Positions 50,058-59,360 of a stretch of DNA of 64,000 nucleotides are shown here, piece after piece (the first letter of the stretch is position 1; each line of letters opens with the position of its first letter). The DNA is taken from NCBI GenBank assembly GCA_029259605.1, contig JAJDEV010000097.1, positions 1-64,000 of the forward strand, in the 5' to 3' direction. The position numbers and the translations under genes are program-made. Source of the stretch: Planctomycetota bacterium (GTDB lineage Bacteria > Planctomycetota > UBA1135 > GCA-002686595). The notes below the pieces were generated by a model. The model searched no databases, was not told the DNA's origin, and saw only the letters and a program-made list of their open reading frames with translations.

Positions 50058-51269
50058 ATGAATTCCCCCGTCCTCGCTCGATTGCTCGCCGCTTTCCTGC
50101 TCCTCTCGAGCGCCGCCTCCGCTCAGAACGTCTTCGTCGTCGACGCTGCGGGGGGAGCGGGGTCGGACACCACGACGATATCGGCTGCGATCGCGCTCGC
50201 CGTGGACGGGGATGTCGTGCTCGTCCGCTCGGGCGACTACGACGAGACGGTGACGATCGTGAACCGGTCGCTCGTCCTGCAGGGCGATCCCGGTGCCGGC
50301 ACTCCGCCGACGATCGGCGAGCTCGTGATTCGGGACCTCGCGGCCGGCAAACGCGTCGTCGTGCGGCGCTTCGACTTCGATAGCGACGCGACGCCGGACC
50401 ACGCCATCCAGCTCGAGAACGACGCGGGCTCGGTGTGGCTCGAGGAGCTGCGGATGCTCAACGCCGCGTTGATCGTCGTGCAAGTGTCGCCGCTGCGCGC
50501 GAGCGACTGCGCGTCGGTCGTGGTCTCGCGTTGCACGATCGAGCCGCTCTTCTCGGTCGGCGACTCGGCTCCGGCGATGGACCTCGTGCGCTCGAACGTT
50601 CACGTCTTCGACTCGTATGCGGAAGCGACGTACGCCTTCTTCGGCACGAACCTCGGTGTGTCCGGCATTCGCGTCGAAGGGCCCGGCGCAACGCTCGGGC
50701 TGTGGGGGTCGAGTGTCGTCGGCGGGCTCGGCGAGCTCTACATCGGATCGCACGGAGCCTGCCTGAGCTACGAGGGCGGCCCCGCCGTTCTGCTCACGCA
50801 ACAGGCGGAGCTCGTGCTGCAGGAGGCCAACCTCCTCGGCGGTACGTCGACGTGCACCGGGGTCGTAGCCGCTTCCATCGCACCCGGAGACGGGACGGTG
50901 ACCGAGCTGACGAGCCTCGCGCGTTCGCACGTCGTCTCCTCGCCCGTGCGCGACGACGCGTCGGTGACGGTCACGCTCGAGGGCGTCGCCGGCGACCAGG
51001 TGTGGGTCTTCTTCGCGAGCGCGCCGCGGCCGCCGCTGTTCCGCAACATCATCGACGGACCGATCCTGCTCGCGGCGCCGGTCTTCGCGTTGCCGCTGGG
51101 CACGCTGCCCGCGTCGGGCATGTCGACCATGGTGTTGCCGATCGGAGACCTGGGACCGGGTGTGAGCGCGACCGTTCTGTTCACGCAGGCGCTGTTCCGC
51201 GGCGCCGGGGGGACGGAGCTCGTGGTGTCGGAGCCGACGGCGGTCACGCTGCTCGACGCGAGCTTCTGA
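50058..51269 (+). CDS. Secreted right-handed beta-helix protein
   Basis: 403 residues. A signal peptide ending in ASAQ, then FVVDAAGGAGSDTTTISAAI and VDGDVVLVRSGDYDETVTIVNRSLVLQG, the start of DUF1565/pectin-lyase-like beta-helices that often bind or cleave polysaccharide. Repeated short beta rungs continue to about residue 270. The C-terminal 110 residues form a beta domain with VTVTLEGVAGDQVWVFFASA, like the C-terminal domain of other exported proteins of this group. No catalytic residues can be named. It lies 95 bases after kinase copy 2 and may be independent. Confidence 0.72.
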   Translation: MNSPVLARLLAAFLLLSSAASAQNVFVVDAAGGAGSDTTTISAAIALAVDGDVVLVRSGDYDETVTIVNRSLVLQGDPGAGTPPTIGELVIRDLAAGKRVVVRRFDFDSDATPDHAIQLENDAGSVWLEELRMLNAALIVVQVSPLRASDCASVVVSRCTIEPLFSVGDSAPAMDLVRSNVHVFDSYAEATYAFFGTNLGVSGIRVEGPGATLGLWGSSVVGGLGELYIGSHGACLSYEGGPAVLLTQQAELVLQEANLLGGTSTCTGVVAASIAPGDGTVTELTSLARSHVVSSPVRDDASVTVTLEGVAGDQVWVFFASAPRPPLFRNIIDGPILLAAPVFALPLGTLPASGMSTMVLPIGDLGPGVSATVLFTQALFRGAGGTELVVSEPTAVTLLDASF

Positions 51270-51280
51270 CGGAGCCCGTC

Positions 51281-52963
51281 TCAGTCGCGCTCGAACCAGA
51301 GGTTGAGCACGCGGCCGCCGAACAGACGGAAGCCGGTGACGGTGCCGGCTTCGGAGCGCTCGAAGCGCACGGCACCCAGGCCGGCGCCCGCGAACCCATC
51401 GTCACTGGACGTGGCGTTCAAGAGCAGCGCACCCCTGCGCGCGTGGTGGGCGATCAAGAACCCGTCGTCGTCGCGCAGGTCGTAGTAGGTGCCGACTTCC
51501 TCGCTGAAGTAGCGGCCGACGTAAGGCGCGAGGTCGCGACCCGCGGGTTGGATGCGGTTGCCCGAAGCGCTCGACATCGCCGTACGCACGGTCAGCGCGT
51601 CGGCGGGAGCGTCGTCCGCGCGGCGAAACTCGAACGTGGTCGAGCCGGCTCGAAAGCGCGTCGGCGAAAGCGGCGACAGGATCGTGGCGGTCTCGCCCAT
51701 TCTGCCGGCCAGGAGCTGGTCGCCCGCGATACGGACCTCCATGACCCCGCCGCGCAAGTTGTAGAGCCCCGCGACCGCGGCGCGTGTGGCCGCATCGATC
51801 GCGATCGGCTCCGTCGAGAAGGTCGTCGCCACGTCGTCGCTGCTCGACGCCGCCTGGCGCCGCAGCGGTTCGACGTCGTAGCCGAGGTAGAGGTCGAGCA
51901 CCTGACGCGTCAGCGTCCTCGGATCGAACTCCGCCAGGTTGCTGGCAACGGCGACGCCGATGCCGACCGAGGGCAAGAAGAGCACGTCGCTGCGAAACCC
52001 CGCGTCGGCGCCACCGTGGCCGAACGCTTCGAACGAGCGGTGCGTTTCGAGCGCCACGCCGAGTCCGTAGGGGAGCGCGCTGCCGTCGCCCAGTTGTCCG
52101 GGTTCGAGCATTCGGAACGCGAGGTCACCGGTCCCGAGCTCGCTCGCCGCCAGGCCCCACATCCATCGGACGAGATCCTCGGCCGTCGTGAACAGACTCG
52201 TCGCGCCGACGTTCGCGAAGCTGAGCACCGATTTCTCGATGCCGTCCGGACCCGCGGTGTACGAGTAGGCGCGGTCAGGGACGAGCTCTTGATGGTTGTC
52301 GTGGAAGTGTGTGCGCGTCATTCCGAGCGGCGCGAAGATGCGTTGCTCGCAGAGATCGCGGAAGGGCATGCCCGACGCGCGTGACGCGGCCTCGGCCAAG
52401 AGCGTGAACCCGGTGTTGCAGTAGAGGTATCGTTCGCCGGTCGGGAAGTTGAGCTCGCGCTGGCGCGCGACGAGATCGAGGATGTGGCTTGTGCTGATCA
52501 CGTCGTCGTCGCGCACGCCGCCGATCGAGAGCATCTCCCACTGATCCCGCAGCCCACTCGTGTGCGTGAGGAGATGGCGCAACGTGATCGGTGCGTCGAA
52601 GTCCGGCACGCTGGGAACGAAGCGTTGGATCGGATCGTCGAGCTCCAACACGCCGTCCTCAGCGAGGAGGCAAAGAGCCGCGGCGGTGAACTGCTTCGAG
52701 ACGGACGCGACGTGGAAGACCGTGTGCGGCGTGATCGGAATGCCGTACTCGAGCTGCGCGCATCCGAAGCCCTTCGAATAGACGATCTCGCCATCGCGGA
52801 TCACGGCCACCGCGGCGCCGGGCGAGTCCGACGCGGACCACGGAGCGAACAGCGCGTCGAGCGCCGCGTCCGGAACGGAGTCGCGCGCTTCTTGCGCGGC
52901 GGCACCCGGCGTGAGGAAGGCGACGAGGACGAGCGGCGTGGCGCGAAGAAGGAGCGGGTTCAT
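51281..52963 (-). CDS. Serine hydrolase, beta-lactamase class C/esterase fold
   Basis: 560 residues. Signal peptide to about AAAQ. Active-site motifs ASVSKQF (Ser87, Lys90), a Tyr-Cys-Asn (YCN) triad element in YLYCNTGFTLL, and GHGGADAG as the third (HxG). A C-terminal domain of about 180 residues (AGLYNLRGGVMEVRI, YVGRYFSEEVGTYYDL) is like those of D-aminopeptidase/esterase relatives. Possible reactions: peptidoglycan peptide, ester or D-amino-acid hydrolysis in the periplasm. True beta-lactamase activity is not implied. ATG 52963 starts the signal peptide; ATG 52990 is possible. Confidence 0.87.
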   Translation of the reverse strand: MNPLLLRATPLVLVAFLTPGAAAQEARDSVPDAALDALFAPWSASDSPGAAVAVIRDGEIVYSKGFGCAQLEYGIPITPHTVFHVASVSKQFTAAALCLLAEDGVLELDDPIQRFVPSVPDFDAPITLRHLLTHTSGLRDQWEMLSIGGVRDDDVISTSHILDLVARQRELNFPTGERYLYCNTGFTLLAEAASRASGMPFRDLCEQRIFAPLGMTRTHFHDNHQELVPDRAYSYTAGPDGIEKSVLSFANVGATSLFTTAEDLVRWMWGLAASELGTGDLAFRMLEPGQLGDGSALPYGLGVALETHRSFEAFGHGGADAGFRSDVLFLPSVGIGVAVASNLAEFDPRTLTRQVLDLYLGYDVEPLRRQAASSSDDVATTFSTEPIAIDAATRAAVAGLYNLRGGVMEVRIAGDQLLAGRMGETATILSPLSPTRFRAGSTTFEFRRADDAPADALTVRTAMSSASGNRIQPAGRDLAPYVGRYFSEEVGTYYDLRDDDGFLIAHHARRGALLLNATSSDDGFAGAGLGAVRFERSEAGTVTGFRLFGGRVLNLWFERD

Positions 52964-53083
52964 GGGCGGCGTTGCGTCGAATGAGCGCATCGAAGCGCGT
53001 CGCTTACCTTCCTTGTGCGCGGCAGGATGGAGTCGCGTCAATCGACGCGAGGAAAGCGGCGGTGATGGGTGCGACTCCGTATC

Positions 53084-54724
53084 ATGTCGCGCGCGCCCAT
53101 GCCGTCCCAACCTGCTTCCCAAGGAAGCCCCGCGCCGCCGCGTGGCTGGATCGCGCGACTGCTCGGTGTGGTCGAGTGGCTCGGCAACCTGCTGCCGCAT
53201 CCGGTCACGCTCTTCGCGCTCATCTGCATCGGGGTCCTGATCCTGTCGGGCGTCGCAGGCTTGCTCGAGTGGCAGGTGCCCGATCCGCGGCCCGAGGGGG
53301 CGAACGGACGCTCGCCCGACGGCGTGATCCGCGCCGTCAGCCTCATGAACGCCGAGGGACTACGGCGCATTTCGATGGGGCTGGTGACGAACTTCACGTC
53401 GTTCGCGCCGCTCGGCACGGTGCTCGTCGCGATCCTCGGTGTCGGTGTGGCGGAGCGTTCGGGGTTGCTCGGCGCGGGCATTCGCGCGCTCGTGCTCGGG
53501 ACGCCGAAGGCGTTGCTCACGATGGTGATCGTGTTCGCCGGCGTGGTTTCGAACACGGCGTCCGAGATGGGCTACGTCGTGTTGATCCCGCTCGCGGCGG
53601 TCGTGTTCCACGCGGTCGGGCGCAACCCGCTCGTCGGATTGGCGGCGGCGTTCGCCGGCGTGTCCGGTGGCTACTCGGCCAACATCCTGATCGGGACGGT
53701 CGACCCGCTGCTCTCCGGGATCACGACCGAGGCCGCGCGCATGATCGATCCGTCGTTCGCGCCCGGCGGGCCGAACGAAGTGCTGCCCACCGCGAACTAC
53801 TACTTCATGGTGGCGAGCACGTTCCTGATCACGCTCGTCGGCACGCTCGTCACGACGAAGATCGTCGAGCCGCGGCTCGGGGCCTACGACCCGAGTCGCG
53901 CCGAGGAGGGGATCGAGGACAAGACGCGCGACATGGGCGCGCTTTCCGCGGTCGAGAAGCGCGGCTTGAAGCTCGCGCTCGTGACGATCGGACTCCTGAC
54001 GCTCGGCCTGCTCGCGCTCGCGCTGCCCGAGAACGGCTGGTTCCGCGATCCGGGCGAGAACGAGACGCTGGTTCAGGATCTGAAGCCGATGCTGAAGAGC
54101 GTCGTCGCGCTGATCTTCGTCTTCTTCATCGTGCCCGCGATCGTCTACGGGCGCGTCACGGGGTCGATGAAGAACGACCGCGACGTGATCGAGGGCATGT
54201 CGAAGGCGATGGAGTCGATGGGGCTCTACCTCGTGCTCGTCTTCTTCGCGTCGCAGTTCGTCGCGTTCTTCAACTGGACGAACCTGGGCACGATCACCGC
54301 GGTCGTCGGCGCCGACCTGCTGCACGATTGGAACCTGACCGGCCCGGTCGTGTTCTTGCCGTTCATCCTGATGTGCTGCTGTGTCAACCTGATGCTCGGC
54401 AGCGCGTCGGCGCAATGGGCGGTCACCGCGCCGATCTTCGTGCCGATGCTGATGAGCGTCGGGTACAGCCCGCAGGTGATCCAGGCCGCGTACCGCATCG
54501 GCGATTCGACGACGAACATCATCACACCGATGATGAGCTACTTCGGTTTGATCCTCGCGTTCGCGATGCGGTACGACAAGAAGCTCGGCATCGGCACGCT
54601 CATCGCGACCATGGTGCCGTACTCGATCGCGTACCTGATCGGGTGGATCATCCTGTTCTACGGGTGGGTGTTCCTGTTCGACCTGCCGGTCGGGCCGGGG
54701 ACGCCGACGTACTACACGCCGTAG
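53084..54724 (+). CDS. AbgT family transporter
   Basis: 546 residues. About 11-13 membrane helices with AbgT features: NLLPHPVTLFALICIGVLIL near the start, GVVSNTASEMGYVVLIPLAA, GGYSANILIGTVDPLLSG and SAQWAVTAPIFVPMLMSVGY, followed by RIGDSTTNIITPMMSYF, the conserved helix-hairpin regions of AbgT/MtrF proteins. Members import p-aminobenzoyl-glutamate or export folate-pathway and sulfonamide compounds. ATG 53084 is preferred; GTG 53069 is the alternative. It ends 15 bases before kinase copy 3. Confidence 0.9.
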   Translation: MSRAPMPSQPASQGSPAPPRGWIARLLGVVEWLGNLLPHPVTLFALICIGVLILSGVAGLLEWQVPDPRPEGANGRSPDGVIRAVSLMNAEGLRRISMGLVTNFTSFAPLGTVLVAILGVGVAERSGLLGAGIRALVLGTPKALLTMVIVFAGVVSNTASEMGYVVLIPLAAVVFHAVGRNPLVGLAAAFAGVSGGYSANILIGTVDPLLSGITTEAARMIDPSFAPGGPNEVLPTANYYFMVASTFLITLVGTLVTTKIVEPRLGAYDPSRAEEGIEDKTRDMGALSAVEKRGLKLALVTIGLLTLGLLALALPENGWFRDPGENETLVQDLKPMLKSVVALIFVFFIVPAIVYGRVTGSMKNDRDVIEGMSKAMESMGLYLVLVFFASQFVAFFNWTNLGTITAVVGADLLHDWNLTGPVVFLPFILMCCCVNLMLGSASAQWAVTAPIFVPMLMSVGYSPQVIQAAYRIGDSTTNIITPMMSYFGLILAFAMRYDKKLGIGTLIATMVPYSIAYLIGWIILFYGWVFLFDLPVGPGTPTYYTP

Positions 54725-54739
54725 GCCCGGACGCTACGA

Positions 54740-57415
54740 ATGACTCTCTCCGCCGGCCAGTCGCTCTCACACTATGAGATCCTCGGTTCCCTCGGAGTCG
54801 GCGGCATGGGCGAGGTGTACCGGGCGAAGGACACGCGGCTCGGGCGCGAGGTCGCGATCAAGGTGCTGCCCGAGGAACTCGCCGACGACGAAGAACGCTT
54901 GCGTCGCTTCGAGCGCGAGGCGCAGACGCTCGCGTCGCTCAACCATCCGAACGTCGCCGGCATCCACGGTGTCGACCAGGAAGACGACATCTGCTTCCTC
55001 GCGCTCGAACTCGTGCCGGGGGAGGATCTGGCCGAACGGATTGCTCGCGGTGCGTTGCCGGTGGAGGAGGCCGTCGGCGTGTGCCGTCAGATCGCGGAAG
55101 GTCTCGAAGCGGCGCACGACGCGGGCATCGTGCACCGGGACCTGAAACCCGCCAACGTGCGCGTCACACCCGAGGGCATCGTCAAGCTGCTCGACTTCGG
55201 GCTCGCGAAGCCGACGCACGCGGCGGCGACGAGCGACGTGCTCACGACCGAGGCCGGTCGAATCCTCGGCACGCCCGCGTACATGAGCCCAGAGCAAGTC
55301 CGCGGCAAGCCCGTGGATCGACGGGCCGACATCTGGGCCTTCGGGTGCATTCTCTTCGAGAGCCTGACGGGACGACGCGCGTTCGAAGGCGAGGCGTTCG
55401 CCGAGCTGATGGTCGCGATCTCCGAGAGAGAGCCGGAGTGGAGCGAACTGCCGATCGAGACGCCGGCCGGTATCCGTCGACTGCTCGAGCGCTGTCTCAC
55501 GAAGGACGTGCGCTCGCGCCTGCAAGCCATCGGCGAAGCACGCATCCTGCTCGAGGGTCCCGGTCGGGCCGCACCGGTCTCCGATGTCGAGCCAGCGAAG
55601 TCTGCCACCCGCAGCATCCTCCTCGCGTCCGGCGTGGTCCTCGCGGCGGTTCTCGGCTACGCGCTCGCGAGTCGAGGCCGGGGGGACGCTCCCCTCGCGA
55701 CGCTACGCCTCGGCGTCGAGTTGCCTGCCGGACTGCGACTCGACCTCCCGAATCCGCGCAGCGGAGGATTGAGCGGCATCGCACCGCCGCTCGCGATCAG
55801 CGCCGACGGGAGCTCGGTCGTCTATCTGGCGAAGGAGGACGAGGGCGCGTCCAAGCTCTATCTCAGGCCGCTCGACAGCTACGAGACGCGCGCACTCGAA
55901 GGCACGGAGAATGCCGAAGCACCCTTCTTCTCACCGGATGGTCGGTGGGTCGGGTTCTTCGGAGTGGACGGGATCTACAAGGTCGCGGTCGGCGGCGGCT
56001 CGACTCCCGTTCCCATCTGTTCGCTCCCGCTGATCGACCGACCGAGCGCCTCGTGGGCGCAGGACGAAACGATCTACTTCTCGCGCGGCATCAACGCCGA
56101 GGGACGTATCGAGCGCGTGCCCGCGGCGGGCGGCGAGCCAACCGGGCTGACCGTGCCTGACTTCGCGGAGGGCGATTCTTGGCACGGGATGCCGCAGCTG
56201 CTCGCGGGCGGGAAGTCGCTGCTCTTCACCATCGCTTCGCGGGCCGGCAGCGGAACGCGGGCCGCGCTGCTCGACCTCGAGACGCGCGAGTACCGCGTCG
56301 TCGAGGGCACGGGTGAGGCCGCGGGCGCGCGCTTCTTCGGCGACGCCGAGTCGAAGCTCGGGCTCTTGCTCTTCGCACAGGCGGGCCGACTGCTCGCCGC
56401 GAGGTTCGACCCGCGCTCCGGCAGCGTCACCGGTGTGCCCTGGCCCGTCGTCGACCAAGTCAGCAGTTCGGCGCTCGGCGTCGGCCACTGGGCATGCTCG
56501 GAGAACGGCGCGCTCATCTACATCTCGGGCAACGTCCCCGAGACGGATCTAGTGCTGGTCGACCGCAAGGGGGAGACGCTCTGGCAGTCCCCGGAAGTTG
56601 GCGTCTACCAACACCCGCGGATCTCACCGGACGGCGGGCAGCTGCTCTTCGATTGGATCAAGTCCGGTGGGCGCGACATCTGGGTGTACGACCTCGACCG
56701 CAGCGTGCCGCGCCGGCTGACGTCCGAGTACCAGAACATGGATCCGCTCTGGGCTCCCGACGGGAAGCGCGTGGTGTTCAGTCGCTTCGTCGCGAACGTG
56801 CGGACGCTCCACGTTCTCGATGCAGGCCAGGTGGGGCAAGCGCCGACGAGACTGCTCGAGGGGGCCGGCAACCAGATTGCCGGAACATGGTCTCCCGACG
56901 GCCAGCTGCTCTTCACCGTGTTCGGCCAGGAGAAAGAGGACCTCTGGCTCTTGCCGAGCCTCGAGGCACGCGAGGCGCATCCCGTTCTGCAGGGCCCCGG
57001 GCGACAAGGGTTCGGGTCGCTCCATCCCCGCGACGGACATTTGCTCGCCTACACGTCGGACAAGTCCGGCGTGCTCGACGTCTACGTTTGCACCTATCCC
57101 GAGCTCGCGAACGAACAACAGGTCACCTTCGGAGGCGGCAGCGAACCGCTGTGGTCCTGGGACGGTACGGAGCTGTTCTTCCGCAAGGGGCTGGACCACA
57201 CCGAGTTGTTCTCGGTGCCGGTCTCGATGGCGGAAGAGCGCGTCACCGTCGGAGACCCGACCCGACTCTTCGGCGGCGCGTTCGATCGCAGCCCCAGCGG
57301 ACACCAGCACTACGACGTGTCGCGAGACGGACAGCACTTCGCCTTCGTGCAGACGCTCGAAAACGAGGTGCGGAGCGAGCTGCGCGTGATGCTCAACTGG
57401 CAGACACCACGCTGA
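54740..57415 (+). CDS. Membrane Ser/Thr protein kinase with TolB-like propeller, copy 3
   Basis: 891 residues. Kinase domain: LGVGGMGEVYRAKD, VAIKVLPEELADDEERLRRF, HRDLKPANVRVTPEG, DFGLAKPTHA and GTPAYMSPEQVRGKPVDRR. Membrane helix near 288-310 (SILLASGVVLAAVLGYAL). The propeller half has ISADGSSVVYLAKEDEG, SPDGRWVGFFGVDG, SPDGGQLLFDWIKSGG and APDGKRVVFSRFVANV. More distant from copies 1 and 2 than they are from each other. Fifteen bases after the AbgT gene, so probably co-transcribed with it; it may sense a small molecule related to that transporter, which is only a guess. Confidence 0.9.
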   Translation: MTLSAGQSLSHYEILGSLGVGGMGEVYRAKDTRLGREVAIKVLPEELADDEERLRRFEREAQTLASLNHPNVAGIHGVDQEDDICFLALELVPGEDLAERIARGALPVEEAVGVCRQIAEGLEAAHDAGIVHRDLKPANVRVTPEGIVKLLDFGLAKPTHAAATSDVLTTEAGRILGTPAYMSPEQVRGKPVDRRADIWAFGCILFESLTGRRAFEGEAFAELMVAISEREPEWSELPIETPAGIRRLLERCLTKDVRSRLQAIGEARILLEGPGRAAPVSDVEPAKSATRSILLASGVVLAAVLGYALASRGRGDAPLATLRLGVELPAGLRLDLPNPRSGGLSGIAPPLAISADGSSVVYLAKEDEGASKLYLRPLDSYETRALEGTENAEAPFFSPDGRWVGFFGVDGIYKVAVGGGSTPVPICSLPLIDRPSASWAQDETIYFSRGINAEGRIERVPAAGGEPTGLTVPDFAEGDSWHGMPQLLAGGKSLLFTIASRAGSGTRAALLDLETREYRVVEGTGEAAGARFFGDAESKLGLLLFAQAGRLLAARFDPRSGSVTGVPWPVVDQVSSSALGVGHWACSENGALIYISGNVPETDLVLVDRKGETLWQSPEVGVYQHPRISPDGGQLLFDWIKSGGRDIWVYDLDRSVPRRLTSEYQNMDPLWAPDGKRVVFSRFVANVRTLHVLDAGQVGQAPTRLLEGAGNQIAGTWSPDGQLLFTVFGQEKEDLWLLPSLEAREAHPVLQGPGRQGFGSLHPRDGHLLAYTSDKSGVLDVYVCTYPELANEQQVTFGGGSEPLWSWDGTELFFRKGLDHTELFSVPVSMAEERVTVGDPTRLFGGAFDRSPSGHQHYDVSRDGQHFAFVQTLENEVRSELRVMLNWQTPR

Positions 57416-57471
57416 CGAGCGCAAGAAACGGACGCGTTCGACCGCCGCGAGCGTCGGGCGCGGACACGCGC

Positions 57472-57945
57472 TCATTCCACGCGCCGAACCTCCCACGGTC
57501 CGATGCCCGTGATCTGGATCTCGACCGGCGCGTCGGTCCACACGCGGTGCACGAGGCCCGGCGCATTCACGTAGTAGTCGCCCGTCGTGAACGCCTCGCC
57601 GCCGTGCTCCGTGGCCGCCGTGCCGAGGCCGACGTGGATGCTGCCGGAGAGCACGGTGACGCGTTCGGCGCGCGGGTGCGTGTGGGGCGGCATGGTCCAG
57701 GGCTCGGTCGTGCGCACGCGGATCGTGAAGAGGCCGGCGCTGTTCGGGTCGCCCTCGAGCACGGCCATTTCGCAGTCGAACGGGACGGACGCCGGGCCGG
57801 GTCCCCACGGGATCTCGCGCCGGCGGTGAACGATCTGTTCCTCGCCCGGTGCGAAGCTGTTCGCGTCGGGTGCGGGGGGCGTCGCCGTGCAGCTCGCGCA
57901 GGCGGCGATGCAGAAAACAACCGTGAGCGCTCGGACCGTGCTCAT
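57472..57945 (-). CDS. Cupin-domain lipoprotein
   Basis: 157 residues. A short signal peptide with ACASC as possible lipobox, then a single cupin: PHTHPRAERVTVLSGSIHVG is motif 1 (His, His, Glu-type metal ligands) and GDYYVNAPGLVHRVW is motif 2 with His. Small exported cupins of this kind bind metal and may act on small molecules or sense sugars. Overlaps the upstream SRPBCC gene by four bases (ATGA). Function not assignable more closely. Confidence 0.8.
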   Translation of the reverse strand: MSTVRALTVVFCIAACASCTATPPAPDANSFAPGEEQIVHRRREIPWGPGPASVPFDCEMAVLEGDPNSAGLFTIRVRTTEPWTMPPHTHPRAERVTVLSGSIHVGLGTAATEHGGEAFTTGDYYVNAPGLVHRVWTDAPVEIQITGIGPWEVRRVE

Positions 57946-58394
57946 TCCGGGCGCTCGCACACGTCGCGCAACGCCTCGAGGTCGCGTCGCATGCACTTCT
58001 TCATCGTGCCGTTCATGAGCAAGCCGAGGAGCGGCGACATGATCTTCGCTCCCAGCGAAATGGGCTTCCCGGTGAACGCCCAACTCACGTTTGTCCCGTC
58101 GGCGTCGGGCTCGAACGAGAAGAGTGTCGAGTAGCGCATGCCGTGCGACTCGGCCCGGACCGCGTAGCTCTTCGGCGGGTCGAAGCCCGTGACCCACATC
58201 TCCTCGGTCGCCTCCTTCCCGAACATGACGCGCGTTTCGCGCCAGCGCGTCCCTTCGCCGAACGGCCCTTCCGACAGGACTTCGAGCGACGTGATGTCGG
58301 GGATGCGTTCGGCGGCCTGGTCGATCTGGGTGAAGACCTCGAAGGCGCGTTCGAGCGGAGCGGGGACGTGCGTGCTGACGGTGATCGTGCCCAT
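57942..58394 (-). CDS. SRPBCC/START-like family protein
   Basis: 150 residues. The pattern ITVSTHVPAPLERAFEVFTQIDQAAERIP, an internal WRETRVMFGKEATEEMWVTGF strand region and a long C-terminal helix (LLGLLMNGTMKKCMRRDLEALRDV) fit the polyketide_cyc2/SRPBCC helix-grip fold, which binds hydrophobic ligands. Cytoplasmic. Four-base overlap with the cupin gene and 13 bases after the SnoaL-like gene, so a three-gene operon of small ligand-binding proteins is likely. Ligand unknown. Confidence 0.83.
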   Translation of the reverse strand: MGTITVSTHVPAPLERAFEVFTQIDQAAERIPDITSLEVLSEGPFGEGTRWRETRVMFGKEATEEMWVTGFDPPKSYAVRAESHGMRYSTLFSFEPDADGTNVSWAFTGKPISLGAKIMSPLLGLLMNGTMKKCMRRDLEALRDVCERPE

Positions 58395-58407
58395 TGAACT
58401 GGATTGG

Positions 58408-58806
58408 CTAGGCGTTCATGGCGCGCTGCAATCGCGCCGTGTCGACGTACTGCTGAAAGCTCGTGACCTTCCCGCCGCCGAAGCTCCACACGTGGCAGAA
58501 CTGCGCGTCGAGGTCGCTGCCCGTGGCGATGCACTTGCCCGTGTAGCGACCCTCGACGACGACGCTGTCGCCCGCGTCGTGAAACCTTGCCGCGTGCACG
58601 GTGAAGGCTTCCCATTCGCCGCCGAGTTTCATGAAGAGGTTCTCGAGCACGGCTTCGGGGCCGACCCACGCTTCGCCGGTCGGCATGTACGGGTTGCCCT
58701 CGGCTTCGCGCCACGCGATCTGGGCGTCGAAGAGCGCGAGCACGGCGGGAATGTCGCCGGCGCCGAAGGCTGCGTAGAGGTCGTGGACGAGTTTGGCGTT
58801 GCTCAT
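58408..58806 (-). CDS. SnoaL-like (NTF2-fold) protein
   Basis: 132 residues from ATG 58806. LVHDLYAAFGAGDIPAVLALF and DAQIAWREAEGNPYMPTGEAW are the usual opening of SnoaL/NTF2-like proteins, followed by strands ending in KVTSFQQYVDTARLQRAMN. These small cone-shaped folds bind or convert hydrophobic molecules. First gene of the three-gene minus-strand group with the SRPBCC and cupin genes. The TAG stop lies in an empty CTAG. Activity unknown. Confidence 0.83.
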   Translation of the reverse strand: MSNAKLVHDLYAAFGAGDIPAVLALFDAQIAWREAEGNPYMPTGEAWVGPEAVLENLFMKLGGEWEAFTVHAARFHDAGDSVVVEGRYTGKCIATGSDLDAQFCHVWSFGGGKVTSFQQYVDTARLQRAMNA

Positions 58807-58913
58807 GGGGGAGTCGAGTCGGGGGAGCTGGGGAGTGAGGGAGGGGAGTTTAGCAACCCGCGCCGCGACTCTGCCCGGCGCGATTCGCGCCGGCACGCGC
58901 TATCCTCGCGCCC

Positions 58914-59294
58914 ATGCTCGGTCGCTACCACATCGTCCGCGGCAAGCGTCCCCCCGGCGACCCGCTGCCCGAAGGCGTGCGCCAGGACACGCGCAAGCAC
59001 ACGCGCCACGTGCTGCGACCGGAGACGAAGGACGTGGAGCGTTACCTCGACGCGCCCAGTGACGCGGCGTGGGAGGCGTTCACCGCTTCGTACCGGACGG
59101 TGCTGACGCGACGCTTCGCCGACGAGGGGGCGTCGTTCGACGAGCTCGCGCAGCTCGCGCGCGAAGGCGACCTGTGGCTGGGCTGCAACTGCCCGACGGC
59201 GCGCAACCCCGACGTGCGCCGCTGCCACACCTTCCTCGCGCTCGAGTTCCTCGCGCAGCGCTACCCGGACGTCGCCGTGGCCTGGCCGGCCTGA
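58914..59294 (+). CDS. Small Cys-motif protein, DUF4326/DUF488-like
   Basis: 126 residues. The C-terminal half has LAREGDLWLGCNCPTARNPD and RRCHTFLALEFLAQRYPDV, a CxCP...CH arrangement like that of DUF4326/DUF488 proteins, whose function is unknown; a metal or nucleic-acid-binding role is possible. The N-terminus is basic. A TATCCT box ends seven bases before the ATG with no ribosome site, suggesting a leaderless message. It is divergent from the SnoaL-like gene. Confidence 0.6.
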   Translation: MLGRYHIVRGKRPPGDPLPEGVRQDTRKHTRHVLRPETKDVERYLDAPSDAAWEAFTASYRTVLTRRFADEGASFDELAQLAREGDLWLGCNCPTARNPDVRRCHTFLALEFLAQRYPDVAVAWPA

Positions 59295-59324
59295 TACGGA
59301 GCAGGTCGCCGGCGCCGGTGACGG

Positions 59325-59354
59325 TTGGAGTCTGCGGCGCGTCGCGCGTAAAGT
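59325..59354 (+). promoter_or_regulatory. Promoter for a leaderless monooxygenase gene
   Basis: TTGGAG (59325-59330), 18-base spacer, TAAAGT (59349-59354). Only six bases then separate the -10 box from the ATG at 59361, placing the expected transcript start on the start codon. No Shine-Dalgarno sequence is present. Confidence 0.5.
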
Positions 59355-59360
59355 GCGCGG

